Assembly: GCA_946480295.1 (NCBI GenBank) | Contig: CAMLIT010000034.1 | Span: 1-37,017, forward strand | DNA from: an uncultured Gemmatimonadota bacterium | GTDB taxonomy: Bacteria; Gemmatimonadota; Gemmatimonadetes; Gemmatimonadales; Gemmatimonadaceae | DNA: 37,017 bases | Direction of reading: 5' to 3' | In this document: in pieces, positions 8,943-16,432 of the stretch | Position numbering within the stretch: position 1 is the first letter of the stretch | Layout: the number at the start of each line of letters is the position of its first letter | The notes under the pieces: generated by a model | Seen by the model: only the letters and a program-made list of their open reading frames with translations | What the model was told of the DNA's origin: nothing | Databases searched by the model: none | Position numbers and translations under genes: made by a program

Positions 8943-10503
8943 TCACCGCGCCCAGCGCCGCACTCGCCAGCACGAGGAGCGCGAGCCAGAAAGCCACCGA
9001 GGTGTGCCCGCGCTCGGCGCCGCCCTGGGCGCCGGGCGCCGGCTCGGGCGGCGCGGGACGCGCGCTCGGCGCCGGCGTGTGTGCGGCCGCCGCGGCCCAG
9101 GGCTGCGGTGTTGCCGCGACCGCGGGCGCTTCCGACGGCTCGTCCGCGTCGATGGGCGTGGAGGCGGGCACCGGCTCGGCCGAGGCTGCGGGCTCTGGTG
9201 GCACCACCGGTTCCGGCGCCGTCACGCGCTCCGTCTCCAGGAGCGGTTCGGGAGGCGCCACTGCCGCCGGGGCGGCCGCCGGCGCCTCGACCGTCTCTCG
9301 CGACAGGGCTGGTGCCTCGCCAGCCGGTGCGGGCGCCCCGTTGCTCCGCGGTATCGGGGCGAGCTCGCCGGTGATCGCCCGCAGGCCGCGGGGCGAGGAC
9401 CGGCGCCGCGCCACGTAGGCGCGCGGGAGCGGCCGTCCCTCCGCCCCCCGTGCCGTCGGCAGCGGGCCGGCGAACGCCCGGATGCCCTGGCCCGGAGAGC
9501 GCCGCCGGACACCGGGTGTGACCGCGTCCGGCGGCAGCGCCACACCCGACGCGGCGAGAGAATCCCGCTCCCCGTCAGGATGCGACCCCGTCAACGCCCC
9601 CGCCTCCGCCGTCCACAGGTCCGCTGCCGGCGTCACCGGGACCGCCGCCTCGATCTCCGGCATCGGTCGCGCCGGCGGAGATACGGGCAGCTCCAGGCGA
9701 ACCGGCACGCTCTCGTCCACCACCGGTCCCGTGGCGAGCGGCGGTTCGAGCGCGGCGATTCGCGCGCGTGCTTCCTCGGCTGGCGTCGACACCGCCGGCT
9801 CCGCGCCGCTGCACACGCAGCCGAGCGTCGACGCGAGATCGACGAGCACGTTCCCACCCGTGAGCAGGAGCTGGCCGAGCTCCAGCGAGAGATCGCCCCC
9901 GTCCAGCTCCACGAGCTCGCGGCCGCCGATCGCGCTCAGCGCCTCGCGCCTCGGCACGCCACCCGGCTCCGACCGGAAGCGGCGCCGGTCGGGCGGGAGC
10001 ACCGAGTCGAACGCGTCGGGCTGCTCGCTCGGCGTGATCGCGTGATCGGCGAACAGCGCGAGCAGCTCCTCGGGGGTGAGCCGCGCATCGATGTCCTCGT
10101 CCACCGCGCACGGACAGCGCCCGACGTACGTGATGCGCAGGCGCACGGGCGCGTGCAGCGCGCGCAGGTAGCGCGCGGCGGCGACGGGCGGCGAGACGAG
10201 CGAGACGAGGAAGGGGCGCAGCTCCGTGCCTAGCGAGAGGAGCCGCCGCGCCACGAGCGGACAGCTGCACTGGATCGCCGGCCCGCGCTCGCGTCCGCGG
10301 AGCTCGCGCAGCACCGCGGCGGCGATGAGCTCGTCTCCCCAGCTCGCCGGCACCGCGGCGTCGTAGCCTGCGGCGAGGCACGCGTGCGCCAGCTGCACCG
10401 GCGTCGCCGGCGCAGCGGCCAGCACGGCGTCGGGGCCGAGGATCAGGATGGAGCGCGCGCGTCCCGCAGCATGGACGCCGTTCGCGGAGCCCGCTGGTGT
10501 CAT
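8923..10503 (-). CDS. Orphan [FeFe]-hydrogenase large-subunit-like protein with C-terminal membrane anchor
   Basis: 526 residues. Residues 15-235 follow the layout of the Fe-hydrogenase large-subunit C-terminal domain. IQCSCPLVARRL stands where the family has TSCCP, VGRCPCAVDEDIDARLTPEEL where it has the PCxxK..E..LT.EL motif, and LGCVCSGAE at the third cluster loop. The motifs are degenerate, and each is a CxC pair. There are no upstream ferredoxin cysteines. A Pro/Ala-rich, Arg-containing linker of about 260 residues leads to one membrane helix (VAFWLALLVLASAALGAVI) at the very C-terminus, so the Cys domain should be cytoplasmic. It is divergent from a Crp/Fnr regulator. Catalytic hydrogenase activity is unlikely; a metal or redox sensor role is inference. 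Confidence 0.7.
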   Translation of the reverse strand: MTPAGSANGVHAAGRARSILILGPDAVLAAAPATPVQLAHACLAAGYDAAVPASWGDELIAAAVLRELRGRERGPAIQCSCPLVARRLLSLGTELRPFLVSLVSPPVAAARYLRALHAPVRLRITYVGRCPCAVDEDIDARLTPEELLALFADHAITPSEQPDAFDSVLPPDRRRFRSEPGGVPRREALSAIGGRELVELDGGDLSLELGQLLLTGGNVLVDLASTLGCVCSGAEPAVSTPAEEARARIAALEPPLATGPVVDESVPVRLELPVSPPARPMPEIEAAVPVTPAADLWTAEAGALTGSHPDGERDSLAASGVALPPDAVTPGVRRRSPGQGIRAFAGPLPTARGAEGRPLPRAYVARRRSSPRGLRAITGELAPIPRSNGAPAPAGEAPALSRETVEAPAAAPAAVAPPEPLLETERVTAPEPVVPPEPAASAEPVPASTPIDADEPSEAPAVAATPQPWAAAAAHTPAPSARPAPPEPAPGAQGGAERGHTSVAFWLALLVLASAALGAVISRLLW

Positions 10504-10666
10504 GAGTACGGCCCCGGCCGGCGTGTTGAGCCGCGCTGCTCATCGGCGGGCAGCGCATCGTGCATGACGCGCCTGGGCCTAGCAACAGAGGATGGTCGGT
10601 GCTCCCGTGTCAAGAGCGGCCCAGACATTGCAACCCTCACGGGCGTTGCACGAAGCGAGGACAGTT

Positions 10667-11401
10667 GTGGCTGACACACTGAGCGGAGGTCTCGCGCGCC
10701 TGGGACAGGCCGAACGCGAGGCGCTCGTCTCCTACGCGGCACGGGCCACGTGGCCCGCAGGGTTCGCGATCTACCAGCGCGGCACGCCTGCCGACGGTCT
10801 CTTCGTCGTGACGCGTGGCCGCGTGGTGCTGCGCAGCCGCGTGCGCGCCGGCCGCGGGTTCGTTCCGTGGATCGCCACGCCGGGCGAGACGTTCGGCTCG
10901 GAGGGGCTGTCGCCCGCCGCGCGTTATGCAACCGACGCGCGCGCCGACGACGAGAGCGAGACGCTGTTCCTCAGCACGGCGCGCTTCCGCGCCTTCGTGC
11001 GCGAGCAGCCGCAGCACGCGCTCGCCCTCGTGAGCCAGCTCGCCGCCGAGCGCACCGCGCTGCTCGAGAAGCTGCGCGAGCTCACGACGCTCAGCGTCGA
11101 GCAGCGCCTGATCACCACGCTCGCGCGCATGGCGAGCAACAACACCTTCACGCGCGAGGACGGCCGCATCGTCCTCTGCACCGCGCGCTACCGGCTGTTG
11201 TGCGAGCTCGTCGGCGCGACGCGCGAGTCGGTGTCGCTCGTCCTCGGCCGCCTCGCCAGCGATGGCCTCGTCGAGCGGAAGGGCAGCACGCTGATCATCG
11301 CGCCGCTCAACGAGCTCGCCGAGCGCGTCGAGCAGGGGCCCCTGGAGAGTGCCCTGGCGCTGTCCGCCTTCGACGAGCGCGCGCCGCAGTCGCTGCAGTA
11401 G
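10667..11401 (+). CDS. Crp/Fnr-family transcriptional regulator
   Basis: A 244-residue regulator. The N-terminal cyclic-nucleotide-binding-type beta barrel covers roughly 20-120 (FAIYQRGTPADGLFVVTRGR; PGETFGSEGL). A long dimer helix follows, then the Crp winged helix with recognition helix TRESVSLVLGRLASDGLVER. The arginine/serine phosphate-binding pattern of cAMP-binding CRP is not evident and there is no Fnr-type N-terminal cysteine set, so the ligand is unknown. The start is the GTG at 10667, with GAGG 6 nt upstream; the frame extends to an ATG at 10592 without a ribosome site. It is divergent from the hydrogenase-like gene across about 160 nt and may regulate it. A strong terminator follows. 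Confidence 0.92.
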   Translation: MADTLSGGLARLGQAEREALVSYAARATWPAGFAIYQRGTPADGLFVVTRGRVVLRSRVRAGRGFVPWIATPGETFGSEGLSPAARYATDARADDESETLFLSTARFRAFVREQPQHALALVSQLAAERTALLEKLRELTTLSVEQRLITTLARMASNNTFTREDGRIVLCTARYRLLCELVGATRESVSLVLGRLASDGLVERKGSTLIIAPLNELAERVEQGPLESALALSAFDERAPQSLQ

Positions 11402-11419
11402 CCGACCGTCCACATCGAA

Positions 11420-11456
11420 ACGCCCGCCCGGTGTCGTGCCGGGCGGGCGTTTATAT
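11420..11456 (+). terminator. Rho-independent terminator after the Crp/Fnr gene
   Basis: Perfect 12-bp G+C-rich stem (11420-11431 with 11439-11450), 7-nt loop, then TTTATATT. It lies 19 nt after the regulator's stop codon. Confidence 0.85.
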
Positions 11457-11512
11457 TCGCGGGGCCCGCTCCCGTCCTCCGCGCACCTCGCCCGCCGCCC
11501 GACCCCGTCTAG

Positions 11513-12424
11513 ATGCCGATCGCGCTCGCCACCCTCGCCGCACTGGTCGTCCTCGCGGCGTGGCGCCGGAGCGCCGCGCGCGCGATCGAGCGGCGCGCCC
11601 TCCTCGAACGCCCGCTCGGCCCCGGTGGCGTCGTGGCAGGCGCGGGCGAGATCCGGCTTCCCGGCGGGTGTGCCGCCGTGCTCCTGCTGCACGGCGGCGG
11701 CGATACGCCGCAGTCGATGCGGTACCTCGCCGAGCACCTCCACGCGCGCGGCTTCACCGTCCACGTGCCCCTCCTGCCCGGGCACGGCACGACCATCCGC
11801 GACTTCGCGCGCAGCTCGGCGGAGCGCTGGCGCGCGGCGGCCCTCGACGCCTATCGAGCGCTGCGCGGCGAGCACGCGTGGGTCGCCATCGTCGGACAGT
11901 CCATGGGAGGCGCGCTGGCCGTCCAGGTGGCCGCCCTCACGCCCGATCTCCCTGCCCTGGCGCTCGTGGCGCCCTACCTGGCGATGCCGCGGATGCTTCG
12001 GTGGGTGGCCCGGCTCGCGCCCCTGTGGACGCTCGTGCAGCCGTATCCCAGCTCCCGGAGCCCGGGGTCGGTCAGGGATCCCGCCGAGCGGGACCGGAGC
12101 CTCGGCTATGGTTACTTCCCTCCGCGTGCGCTGCGGGCGCTCCAGCGCACCGCGCGGAGCGCGTGGGCCGCGCTCCCCGCGGTCCACGCGCCGACCCTGG
12201 TGGTCCAGTCGCGCGAGGACAACCGGATCTCCGCGGCCGATGCCGAGCGTGCGTTCGCCCGGCTCGGCGCGCAGGAGAAGCGGATCGTCTGGGTGGAAGG
12301 CGCCGGGCACGTGCTGACCGTGGACTTCGGCCGCGAGCGGCTCTTCCAGCTCCTTGGCGACTGGCTCGAGGAGCATGGCGGGGCGCCCGCACGCAGCGGG
12401 CGCCCCGGAGCGGTCAGCCGGTGA
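11513..12424 (+). CDS. Alpha/beta hydrolase (carboxylesterase / monoacylglycerol-lipase type)
   Basis: 303-residue serine hydrolase. The oxyanion region is VLLLHGGGDTPQSM, the nucleophile elbow is GQSMGG, the acid is in QSREDNRIS, and the histidine is in GAGHVLTVD. The set resembles Est30-type carboxylesterases and monoacylglycerol lipases (PLLPGHG motif). An N-terminal hydrophobic stretch (IALATLAALVVLAAW) may be a membrane anchor; it is followed by Arg-rich sequence, so the catalytic domain would be cytoplasmic. No Shine-Dalgarno is obvious at ATG 11513. The 3' end overlaps the convergent H1-like gene by 11 bp and contains a perfect G+C hairpin. Confidence 0.88.
   Translation: MPIALATLAALVVLAAWRRSAARAIERRALLERPLGPGGVVAGAGEIRLPGGCAAVLLLHGGGDTPQSMRYLAEHLHARGFTVHVPLLPGHGTTIRDFARSSAERWRAAALDAYRALRGEHAWVAIVGQSMGGALAVQVAALTPDLPALALVAPYLAMPRMLRWVARLAPLWTLVQPYPSSRSPGSVRDPAERDRSLGYGYFPPRALRALQRTARSAWAALPAVHAPTLVVQSREDNRISAADAERAFARLGAQEKRIVWVEGAGHVLTVDFGRERLFQLLGDWLEEHGGAPARSGRPGAVSR
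12380..12406. terminator. G+C-rich hairpin at the convergent gene ends
   Basis: Perfect 11-bp stem (12380-12390 with 12396-12406) and 5-nt loop inside the last codons of the hydrolase. It starts 7 nt beyond the stop of the convergent H1-like gene. No T-run follows on either strand, so bidirectional termination is possible but not certain. Confidence 0.45.
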
Positions 12425-12890
12425 CCCGGTCGACCAGGTTCTCCCCCATCTCTCTGATCGAGCCCACGCCTTCAGTCACGGCGGTCGTCGCCTGCTGGGC
12501 GACTTCCTTCGCCACGCGCGCCACGCGGTCGAGCGCCGCCTGTGCCGCCTGCACCGGCGCCGCACGCCGGCTCGCGGCCTTCTGCTTCGGCGCGGCCTTC
12601 TTCGCCGCCGTGGTCTTCGTCGCGGCGGACTTCATGCCCGCGGATCTCGTCGCCGAGGCCTTCGTTGCGGGCCCGCGCTTCGCCGCCGCCTTGCTGCCCC
12701 GGGTCGAGGAGGCTCCCCGGGTCGCCGCCGCCTTCGTTGCCCCACCACGCGTACGGGGCGCCGCCTTCGTCGCCGACGCCTTGCGGCTCGCCGCGCCGCC
12801 CTTCGCGCGCGCCGTCGGCCGCTTCGTGGACGTCTTGGAGCCACCGGTGCTCCGGGCCTTCCTCGCACCCTTCGTCGTCTTCGTCGCCAT
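12414..12890 (-). CDS. Lys/Ala-rich histone-H1-like protein
   Basis: 158 residues. The first 110 are almost entirely Lys, Ala, Arg, Ser and Thr in irregular KxAA-type repeats (KTTKGARKARST, SAATKTTAAKKAAPK), as in bacterial H1-like and AlgP-type nucleoid proteins. The last 45 residues form an amphipathic helix (QAALDRVARVAKEVAQQATT). DNA binding is inferred from composition. The start is ATG 12890, with AGGAG 8 nt upstream; the frame remains open to 12977, but that extension has no ribosome site. It differs from the second H1-like gene at 32936 in lacking an acidic domain. Confidence 0.8.
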   Translation of the reverse strand: MATKTTKGARKARSTGGSKTSTKRPTARAKGGAASRKASATKAAPRTRGGATKAAATRGASSTRGSKAAAKRGPATKASATRSAGMKSAATKTTAAKKAAPKQKAASRRAAPVQAAQAALDRVARVAKEVAQQATTAVTEGVGSIREMGENLVDRVTG

Positions 12891-12970
12891 GGCGCAATCT
12901 CCTCGAGGGTTCGCTGACGCGGATCGCTCCGACGATAGCACTATCCGGACCCGCGGGTAAGAGTCACTCG

Positions 12971-12999
12971 TTGCCACGTCTCACGCCGACTGGTACAAT
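12971..12999 (+). promoter_or_regulatory. Sigma-70-type promoter for the SPFH gene
   Basis: TTGCCA (12971-12976) and TACAAT (12994-12999) are separated by 17 bp, close to the housekeeping consensus. Transcription would begin near 13006, giving a leader of about 20 nt with GGAG at 13017-13020 before ATG 13027. Confidence 0.7.
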
Positions 13000-13026
13000 G
13001 AGCAGGGCACCCCTCCGGAGTTCGCC

Positions 13027-14139
13027 ATGACGTTCGGCATCCTGTTCCTCGCGTTCATCGCGGTCGTCGTGCTGTTCACGGTCACCAACTCCCTCAAGGT
13101 GATCGGCCAGGCCGAGGTGATGGTCATCGAGCGGCTCGGACGGTTCCATCGCGTGGCCCGCTCGGGCTTCAACGTCCTGATCCCCTTCATCGAGCGGCCG
13201 AGGGCCATCGACGTCCGGTTCCTCGAGGCTGACGTCGGGGGGCAGAAGCGCATCGCCTCGCGCACGACGACGCGCATCGATCTCCGCGAGCAGGTCCTGA
13301 GCTTCCCCAGTCAGCCGGTGATCACGAAGGACAACGTCACGATCGACATCGACGCGGTCCTGTACTACCGCGTCGCCGATCCGCAGAAGGCGACGTACGC
13401 GGTGCAGAACCTCCCCTTCGCCCTCGAGACGCTCACGCGGACGACGCTGCGCAACATCGTGGGCGAGATGGAGTTGGACCAGACGCTCGCCAGCCGCGAG
13501 ATGATCAACAAGCGCATGCGCGACGTCATCGAGGAGGCGGCGCTGAGCTGGGGGGTGGACGTCACCCGCGTCGAGCTGCAGGCGATCGAGCCCCCGCGCG
13601 ACATCCAGCAGTCGATGGAGATGCAGATGCGCGCGGAGCGGGAGCGCCGCGCGGCCGTGACCACCGCCGAGGGGAGCAAGTCGGCGGCGATCCTCGAGGC
13701 GGAAGGGCAGCGCGAGGCGCAGATCCAGAAGGCCGAGGGCGAGAAGGAAGCGGCGGTGCTCCGCGCCCAGGGCCTCGCCGAGGCGCGGCTGGCGATGGCG
13801 CAGGCGGAGTCGGAGGCGATTCGCCGCGTGGCGGATGCGCTCCCGCCGGGCGAGGCGTCGATGTATCTCCTCGGCCTCAAGTACCTCGAAGCGCTTCCCC
13901 GCATCACGGAAGGGAAGGGGACGACGATCTTCCTCCCCGCCGAAGCGACGGGCGTCCTCGGCGCCGTCGGCGGCCTGCGTGCGCTCCTCGGCGCGGCGGG
14001 GGCAGCCGGGGCGGCGGCCGCGACCTCCGCCCGCCCGCCGGCAACGCCGCCCGCGACGTCGCCGCAGTACACCCCCCCGCTCCCCGGTGCGTTGCCGCGC
14101 ACGCTCGTCGACAGCGGGAAGGACTCGACGGAGCGCTGA
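13027..14139 (+). CDS. SPFH/Band 7 (stomatin-like) membrane protein
   Basis: 370 residues. One N-terminal membrane helix (ILFLAFIAVVVLFTV), then the Band 7 domain (QAEVMVIERLGRFHRVARSG; RTTLRNIVGEMELDQTLASRE). An Ala/Glu-rich coiled coil follows (about 190-260, repeated EGxxEAAxLxA). An Ala/Pro-rich tail ends the protein. It resembles the QmcA/stomatin group, oligomeric scaffolds that organise membrane microdomains and modulate proteases. No NfeD partner gene is adjacent. GGAG lies 6 nt before ATG 13027 and a good promoter lies just upstream. The next gene starts 3 nt after its stop. Confidence 0.93.
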   Translation: MTFGILFLAFIAVVVLFTVTNSLKVIGQAEVMVIERLGRFHRVARSGFNVLIPFIERPRAIDVRFLEADVGGQKRIASRTTTRIDLREQVLSFPSQPVITKDNVTIDIDAVLYYRVADPQKATYAVQNLPFALETLTRTTLRNIVGEMELDQTLASREMINKRMRDVIEEAALSWGVDVTRVELQAIEPPRDIQQSMEMQMRAERERRAAVTTAEGSKSAAILEAEGQREAQIQKAEGEKEAAVLRAQGLAEARLAMAQAESEAIRRVADALPPGEASMYLLGLKYLEALPRITEGKGTTIFLPAEATGVLGAVGGLRALLGAAGAAGAAAATSARPPATPPATSPQYTPPLPGALPRTLVDSGKDSTER

Positions 14140-14142
14140 CCC

Positions 14143-14364
14143 TTGACCAAGATCACGCGCGAGCGCGCCGAACGAGTCGCCAAGGCGCACGCGTGCGAGA
14201 ACTGCGGCGAGTACTCGTACAAGAAGGTGTCCGTCAAGCCCGCGGCCCGGGAGCAGCGGGAGTCGCTGAACATCGCGTGGCAGGCCACCAAGGTCTGCGG
14301 CATCTGTGGCGCCGTCCAGGAGCTCGGAATCGACGATGAAGGAGAGATCGTGTATGTCGGCTGA
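14143..14364 (+). CDS. Small zinc-ribbon protein
   Basis: 73 residues with two CxxC pairs, CENC near residue 18 and CGIC near residue 52, separated by about 30 residues. This is the pattern of a four-cysteine zinc ribbon. The tail is acidic (GIDDEGEIVYVG). The start is TTG at 14143, 3 nt after the SPFH stop, with GGAG about 9 nt upstream; a rare start codon, so expression is probably coupled to the upstream gene. Function is unknown. The frame is complete and ends just before the OB-HD gene, so all three may form an operon. Confidence 0.75.
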   Translation: MTKITRERAERVAKAHACENCGEYSYKKVSVKPAAREQRESLNIAWQATKVCGICGAVQELGIDDEGEIVYVG

Positions 14365-14400
14365 TCGGCCCCGGCGCGGCGCGTTGGCGTAGTCGCGACC

Positions 14401-15390
14401 ATGCCTCCCCTCGTCATCCCGCACCTCACGCCCGGCGACCGCGTGCAGCACGAGCTGCTCGTGCTCGACCGCATCGAGAAGAAGACCAACGCCGGCGATC
14501 CGTACGTCGTGCTCACGCTCGGCAACGCCACCGGCCGCATCGAGACGGCCCCGATCTGGTCGAACCAGCTCGAATGGGCCGACGGCGTGCGCGCCGGGAA
14601 GGTGGTCCAGGCCGTGGGCGACGTGACCCTCTACGGCCGCAACGGCGCGGGGAAGAAGCAGATCTCCCTCACCGCGCCCATCCGCGTCCTCCCCGACGAG
14701 CTGTTCAAGGCCGAGCAGTTCCTCCCCAGCATCGACGGCGACCGGACGCGCCTGTGGGCGTTCATGGACCGCATGCGGCGCGAGGTCGAGTCGCGGACCG
14801 TTCGGGACGTGCTGGACCTGTTCTTCGGCGACGAGGCGTTCCGTCTGGCGTTCGAGAAGACGCCCGCGTCCACGGCCGGGCACCACGCCCAGCTTGGCGG
14901 ACTGCTGCTGCACGTGTCGGAGGTCACGCACATCGCCCGCGAGATCTCGAAGACGATGCACGCGAACACCGACCTCGTGGTCGCTGGCGCGATGCTGCAC
15001 GACATCGGCAAGGTCGAGGCGTACGAGATCGGCCCCGGCGGCTTCGGTCATACGCCATGCGGCCTGCTGCTCGGCCACATCGTGCTCGGCTGCCTGATGC
15101 TGGAGCGGCGGGTCGCGGAGTCGGGGTCGGTGTGCACGCCGGGGCAGCTCCTCGAGCTCCAGCACATGATCCTGTCGCACCATGGGTCGCTCGAGTTCGG
15201 GAGCCCCGTGCTGCCCATGACCACGGAAGCGGAGATCGTGCACTGGGCGGACGAGGCCTCGGCGAAGGCGACCGACATGATGGACGCCTTCGGCGATCCG
15301 GATTCGTTCGCGAGCGGACGCGAGATCTCCGACCGGCGGATCTGGCGGCTTGGCCGGCACGTCTGGAAACGGCCGCACGAATGGGAGTGA
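14401..15390 (+). CDS. OB-fold and HD-domain protein (YhaM-type 3'-5' exoribonuclease family)
   Basis: 329 residues. Residues 10-95 form an OB-fold nucleic-acid-binding domain (VVLTLGNATGRIETAPIWSN). Residues 150-300 are an HD phosphohydrolase domain with GHHAQLGGLLLHVSEV, the metal-binding pair in GAMLHDIGKVEAY, SHHGS and HWADEASAKATDM. This order matches YhaM of Bacillus, a Mn-dependent 3'-5' exonuclease acting on RNA and single-stranded DNA. It starts at ATG 14401 after 36 nt and is the last gene before a strong terminator at 15455. Confidence 0.88.
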   Translation: MPPLVIPHLTPGDRVQHELLVLDRIEKKTNAGDPYVVLTLGNATGRIETAPIWSNQLEWADGVRAGKVVQAVGDVTLYGRNGAGKKQISLTAPIRVLPDELFKAEQFLPSIDGDRTRLWAFMDRMRREVESRTVRDVLDLFFGDEAFRLAFEKTPASTAGHHAQLGGLLLHVSEVTHIAREISKTMHANTDLVVAGAMLHDIGKVEAYEIGPGGFGHTPCGLLLGHIVLGCLMLERRVAESGSVCTPGQLLELQHMILSHHGSLEFGSPVLPMTTEAEIVHWADEASAKATDMMDAFGDPDSFASGREISDRRIWRLGRHVWKRPHEWE

Positions 15391-15454
15391 CCGCGGCGGC
15401 GAGGGCTGGTGGGGCGTCGGGCTAGCGGACGTCCGAAGCTTTGGCGGTTACGGC

Positions 15455-15495
15455 ATGGCGGGTCCCCGCGTCCAGCGGGAGGCCCGCCATTTTTT
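15455..15495 (+). terminator. Rho-independent terminator after the OB-HD gene
   Basis: An outer 8-bp stem (15455-15462 with 15483-15490) encloses a second G+C stem (CCCGC/GCGGG, 15465-15479). It is followed by six T residues ending at 15495. This is the clearest intrinsic terminator in the window. Confidence 0.9.
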
Positions 15496-15562
15496 CACGA
15501 TTCCGCGCCGGAAAATGTGACGGAATTCGTGGGCGGCGGGTTGAATCATCAGGAGGTGCCCC

Positions 15563-15658
15563 GTGGGTCTGCGGTCGTCGGCCAGGCCGGGCGACCGGGA
15601 GGGGTATCGGGACACGCCGAGTTCACACCGCAAATTGCTGGTGTACTTGGCTATATGA
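15563..15658 (+). CDS. Candidate 31-residue small protein or leader peptide
   Basis: A GTG at 15563 is preceded by AGGAGG with a 6-nt spacer, one of the best ribosome sites in the window. The ORF reads MGLRSSARPGDREGYRD followed by a basic then hydrophobic end (HRKLLVYLAI). There is no recognised domain. It lies after a terminator and 83 nt before the zinc-ribbon gene at 15742, so it might be a leader for that gene. Support is limited to the ribosome site and an intact frame. Confidence 0.35.
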   Translation: MGLRSSARPGDREGYRDTPSSHRKLLVYLAI

Positions 15659-15741
15659 CGTTTGCTGGTTAGTTTTCAGATGCGGCGGTCCGGCGCCGAC
15701 ATTTCCCCAGGTCCAGCAGGCGTAGTATTGGAGGGCTCTTC

Positions 15742-15951
15742 ATGCGGAAGCCGAGACCGGTTACGTACAACCCAGCACAGGCACTTCACCTGATCGTGAA
15801 CGATCGGAACGGCACGGCGCTGAGCTGCCCGTCGTGCTCCGGCCCGATCGAGCGGACCCCGGACGACTTCCCGCCGCCGCCTCGGTCGCACGTGACCCTG
15901 CGCTGCCGGACCTGCGGCCGCATCGCCCGCTACGTCGCCGGCGCCGCCTAG
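15742..15951 (+). CDS. Small zinc-ribbon protein
   Basis: 69 residues with CPSC near residue 29 and CRTC near residue 55, a probable four-cysteine zinc site. The rest is basic and Pro-rich (DDFPPPPRSHVTLRC). GGAGGG lies 6 nt before ATG 15742. It has no evident partner gene; a hairpin follows its stop. Function unknown. Confidence 0.75.
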   Translation: MRKPRPVTYNPAQALHLIVNDRNGTALSCPSCSGPIERTPDDFPPPPRSHVTLRCRTCGRIARYVAGAA

Positions 15952-15963
15952 CCGGCCGAGCCA

Positions 15964-15985
15964 GGCGGCGCCCGTCGGCGCCGCC
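15964..15985 (+). terminator. Hairpin after the small zinc-ribbon gene
   Basis: Perfect 9-bp G+C stem (15964-15972 with 15977-15985) with a 4-nt loop, 12 nt after the stop codon. No T-run, so termination is likely but weaker than at 15455. From here to 16219 there is no gene. That stretch probably includes the cold-shock gene's leader, but no promoter could be assigned. Confidence 0.5.
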
Positions 15986-16219
15986 GTACCCGACAGCATC
16001 GCGTCAGAACTCCGGCCCCCGAGCTCGCGCTCGGAGGAGGCCCAGCTCGGCGGGCGAGTTGCACAGAACTTGCCCGACAGCTGAGGCACATCCTCCGCTC
16101 GCACCAGGCGCGGGTCGGAGTCCACGGCACGGATCACGTGAGTGGGGACGGGAGTCAGCGACGACGCGTCTCTCGCGAGCGGGATCGAGCATCACAGCTT
16201 CTGCAAGAGGTACGGTTTC

Positions 16220-16426
16220 ATGGCTCGTCTTACCGGCACGGTGAAGTGGTTCAACGATGCCAAGGGGTACGGCTTCATCTCGCGTGAGGGCGGCCCCGAC
16301 GTGTTCGTCCACTTCAGCGCAATCCAAGGCTCCGGCTTCAAGTCCCTGCAGGAAGGTGATCGGGTCGAGTTCGAGATCGTCCAGGGACAGAAGGGCCCGC
16401 AGGCCGCGGACGTCACGAAGGTCTGA
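16220..16426 (+). CDS. Cold-shock protein, CspA family
   Basis: 68-residue single OB-fold RNA/DNA chaperone starting [22 protein letters not shown]1 (KGYGFIS) and RNP2 (VFVHFSAI) are intact. ATG 16220 is chosen because Csp proteins begin there; the open frame back to 16142 has no family counterpart. AGAGG lies about 9 nt upstream. A gene-free leader of up to 230 nt precedes it, as in many csp genes whose leaders act in cold induction, but no specific element was recognised. A strong terminator follows 19 nt after the stop. Confidence 0.96.
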   Translation: MARLTGTVKWFNDAKGYGFISREGGPDVFVHFSAIQGSGFKSLQEGDRVEFEIVQGQKGPQAADVTKV

Positions 16427-16432
16427 TCCCGC

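Larger units (their letters stand above)
15391..15741. other. 351-nt stretch between OB-HD gene and small zinc-ribbon gene
   Basis: Contains a terminator (15455-15495) and a 31-codon ORF with a strong Shine-Dalgarno (15563-15658), both listed separately. The rest shows no tRNA, known RNA or further credible ORF. The sequence after the terminator is noticeably less G+C-rich than the coding sequence around it. Confidence 0.6.

Noticed and set aside
12964..15378. 804-codon minus-strand open frame across three plus-strand genes
   Set aside because: Spans SPFH, zinc-ribbon and OB-HD genes antisense; composition typical of GC-rich antisense frames.
16142..16219. 26-residue N-terminal extension of the cold-shock protein
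   Set aside because: CspA-family proteins start at the [11 protein letters not shown] methionine; the extension has no family counterpart.
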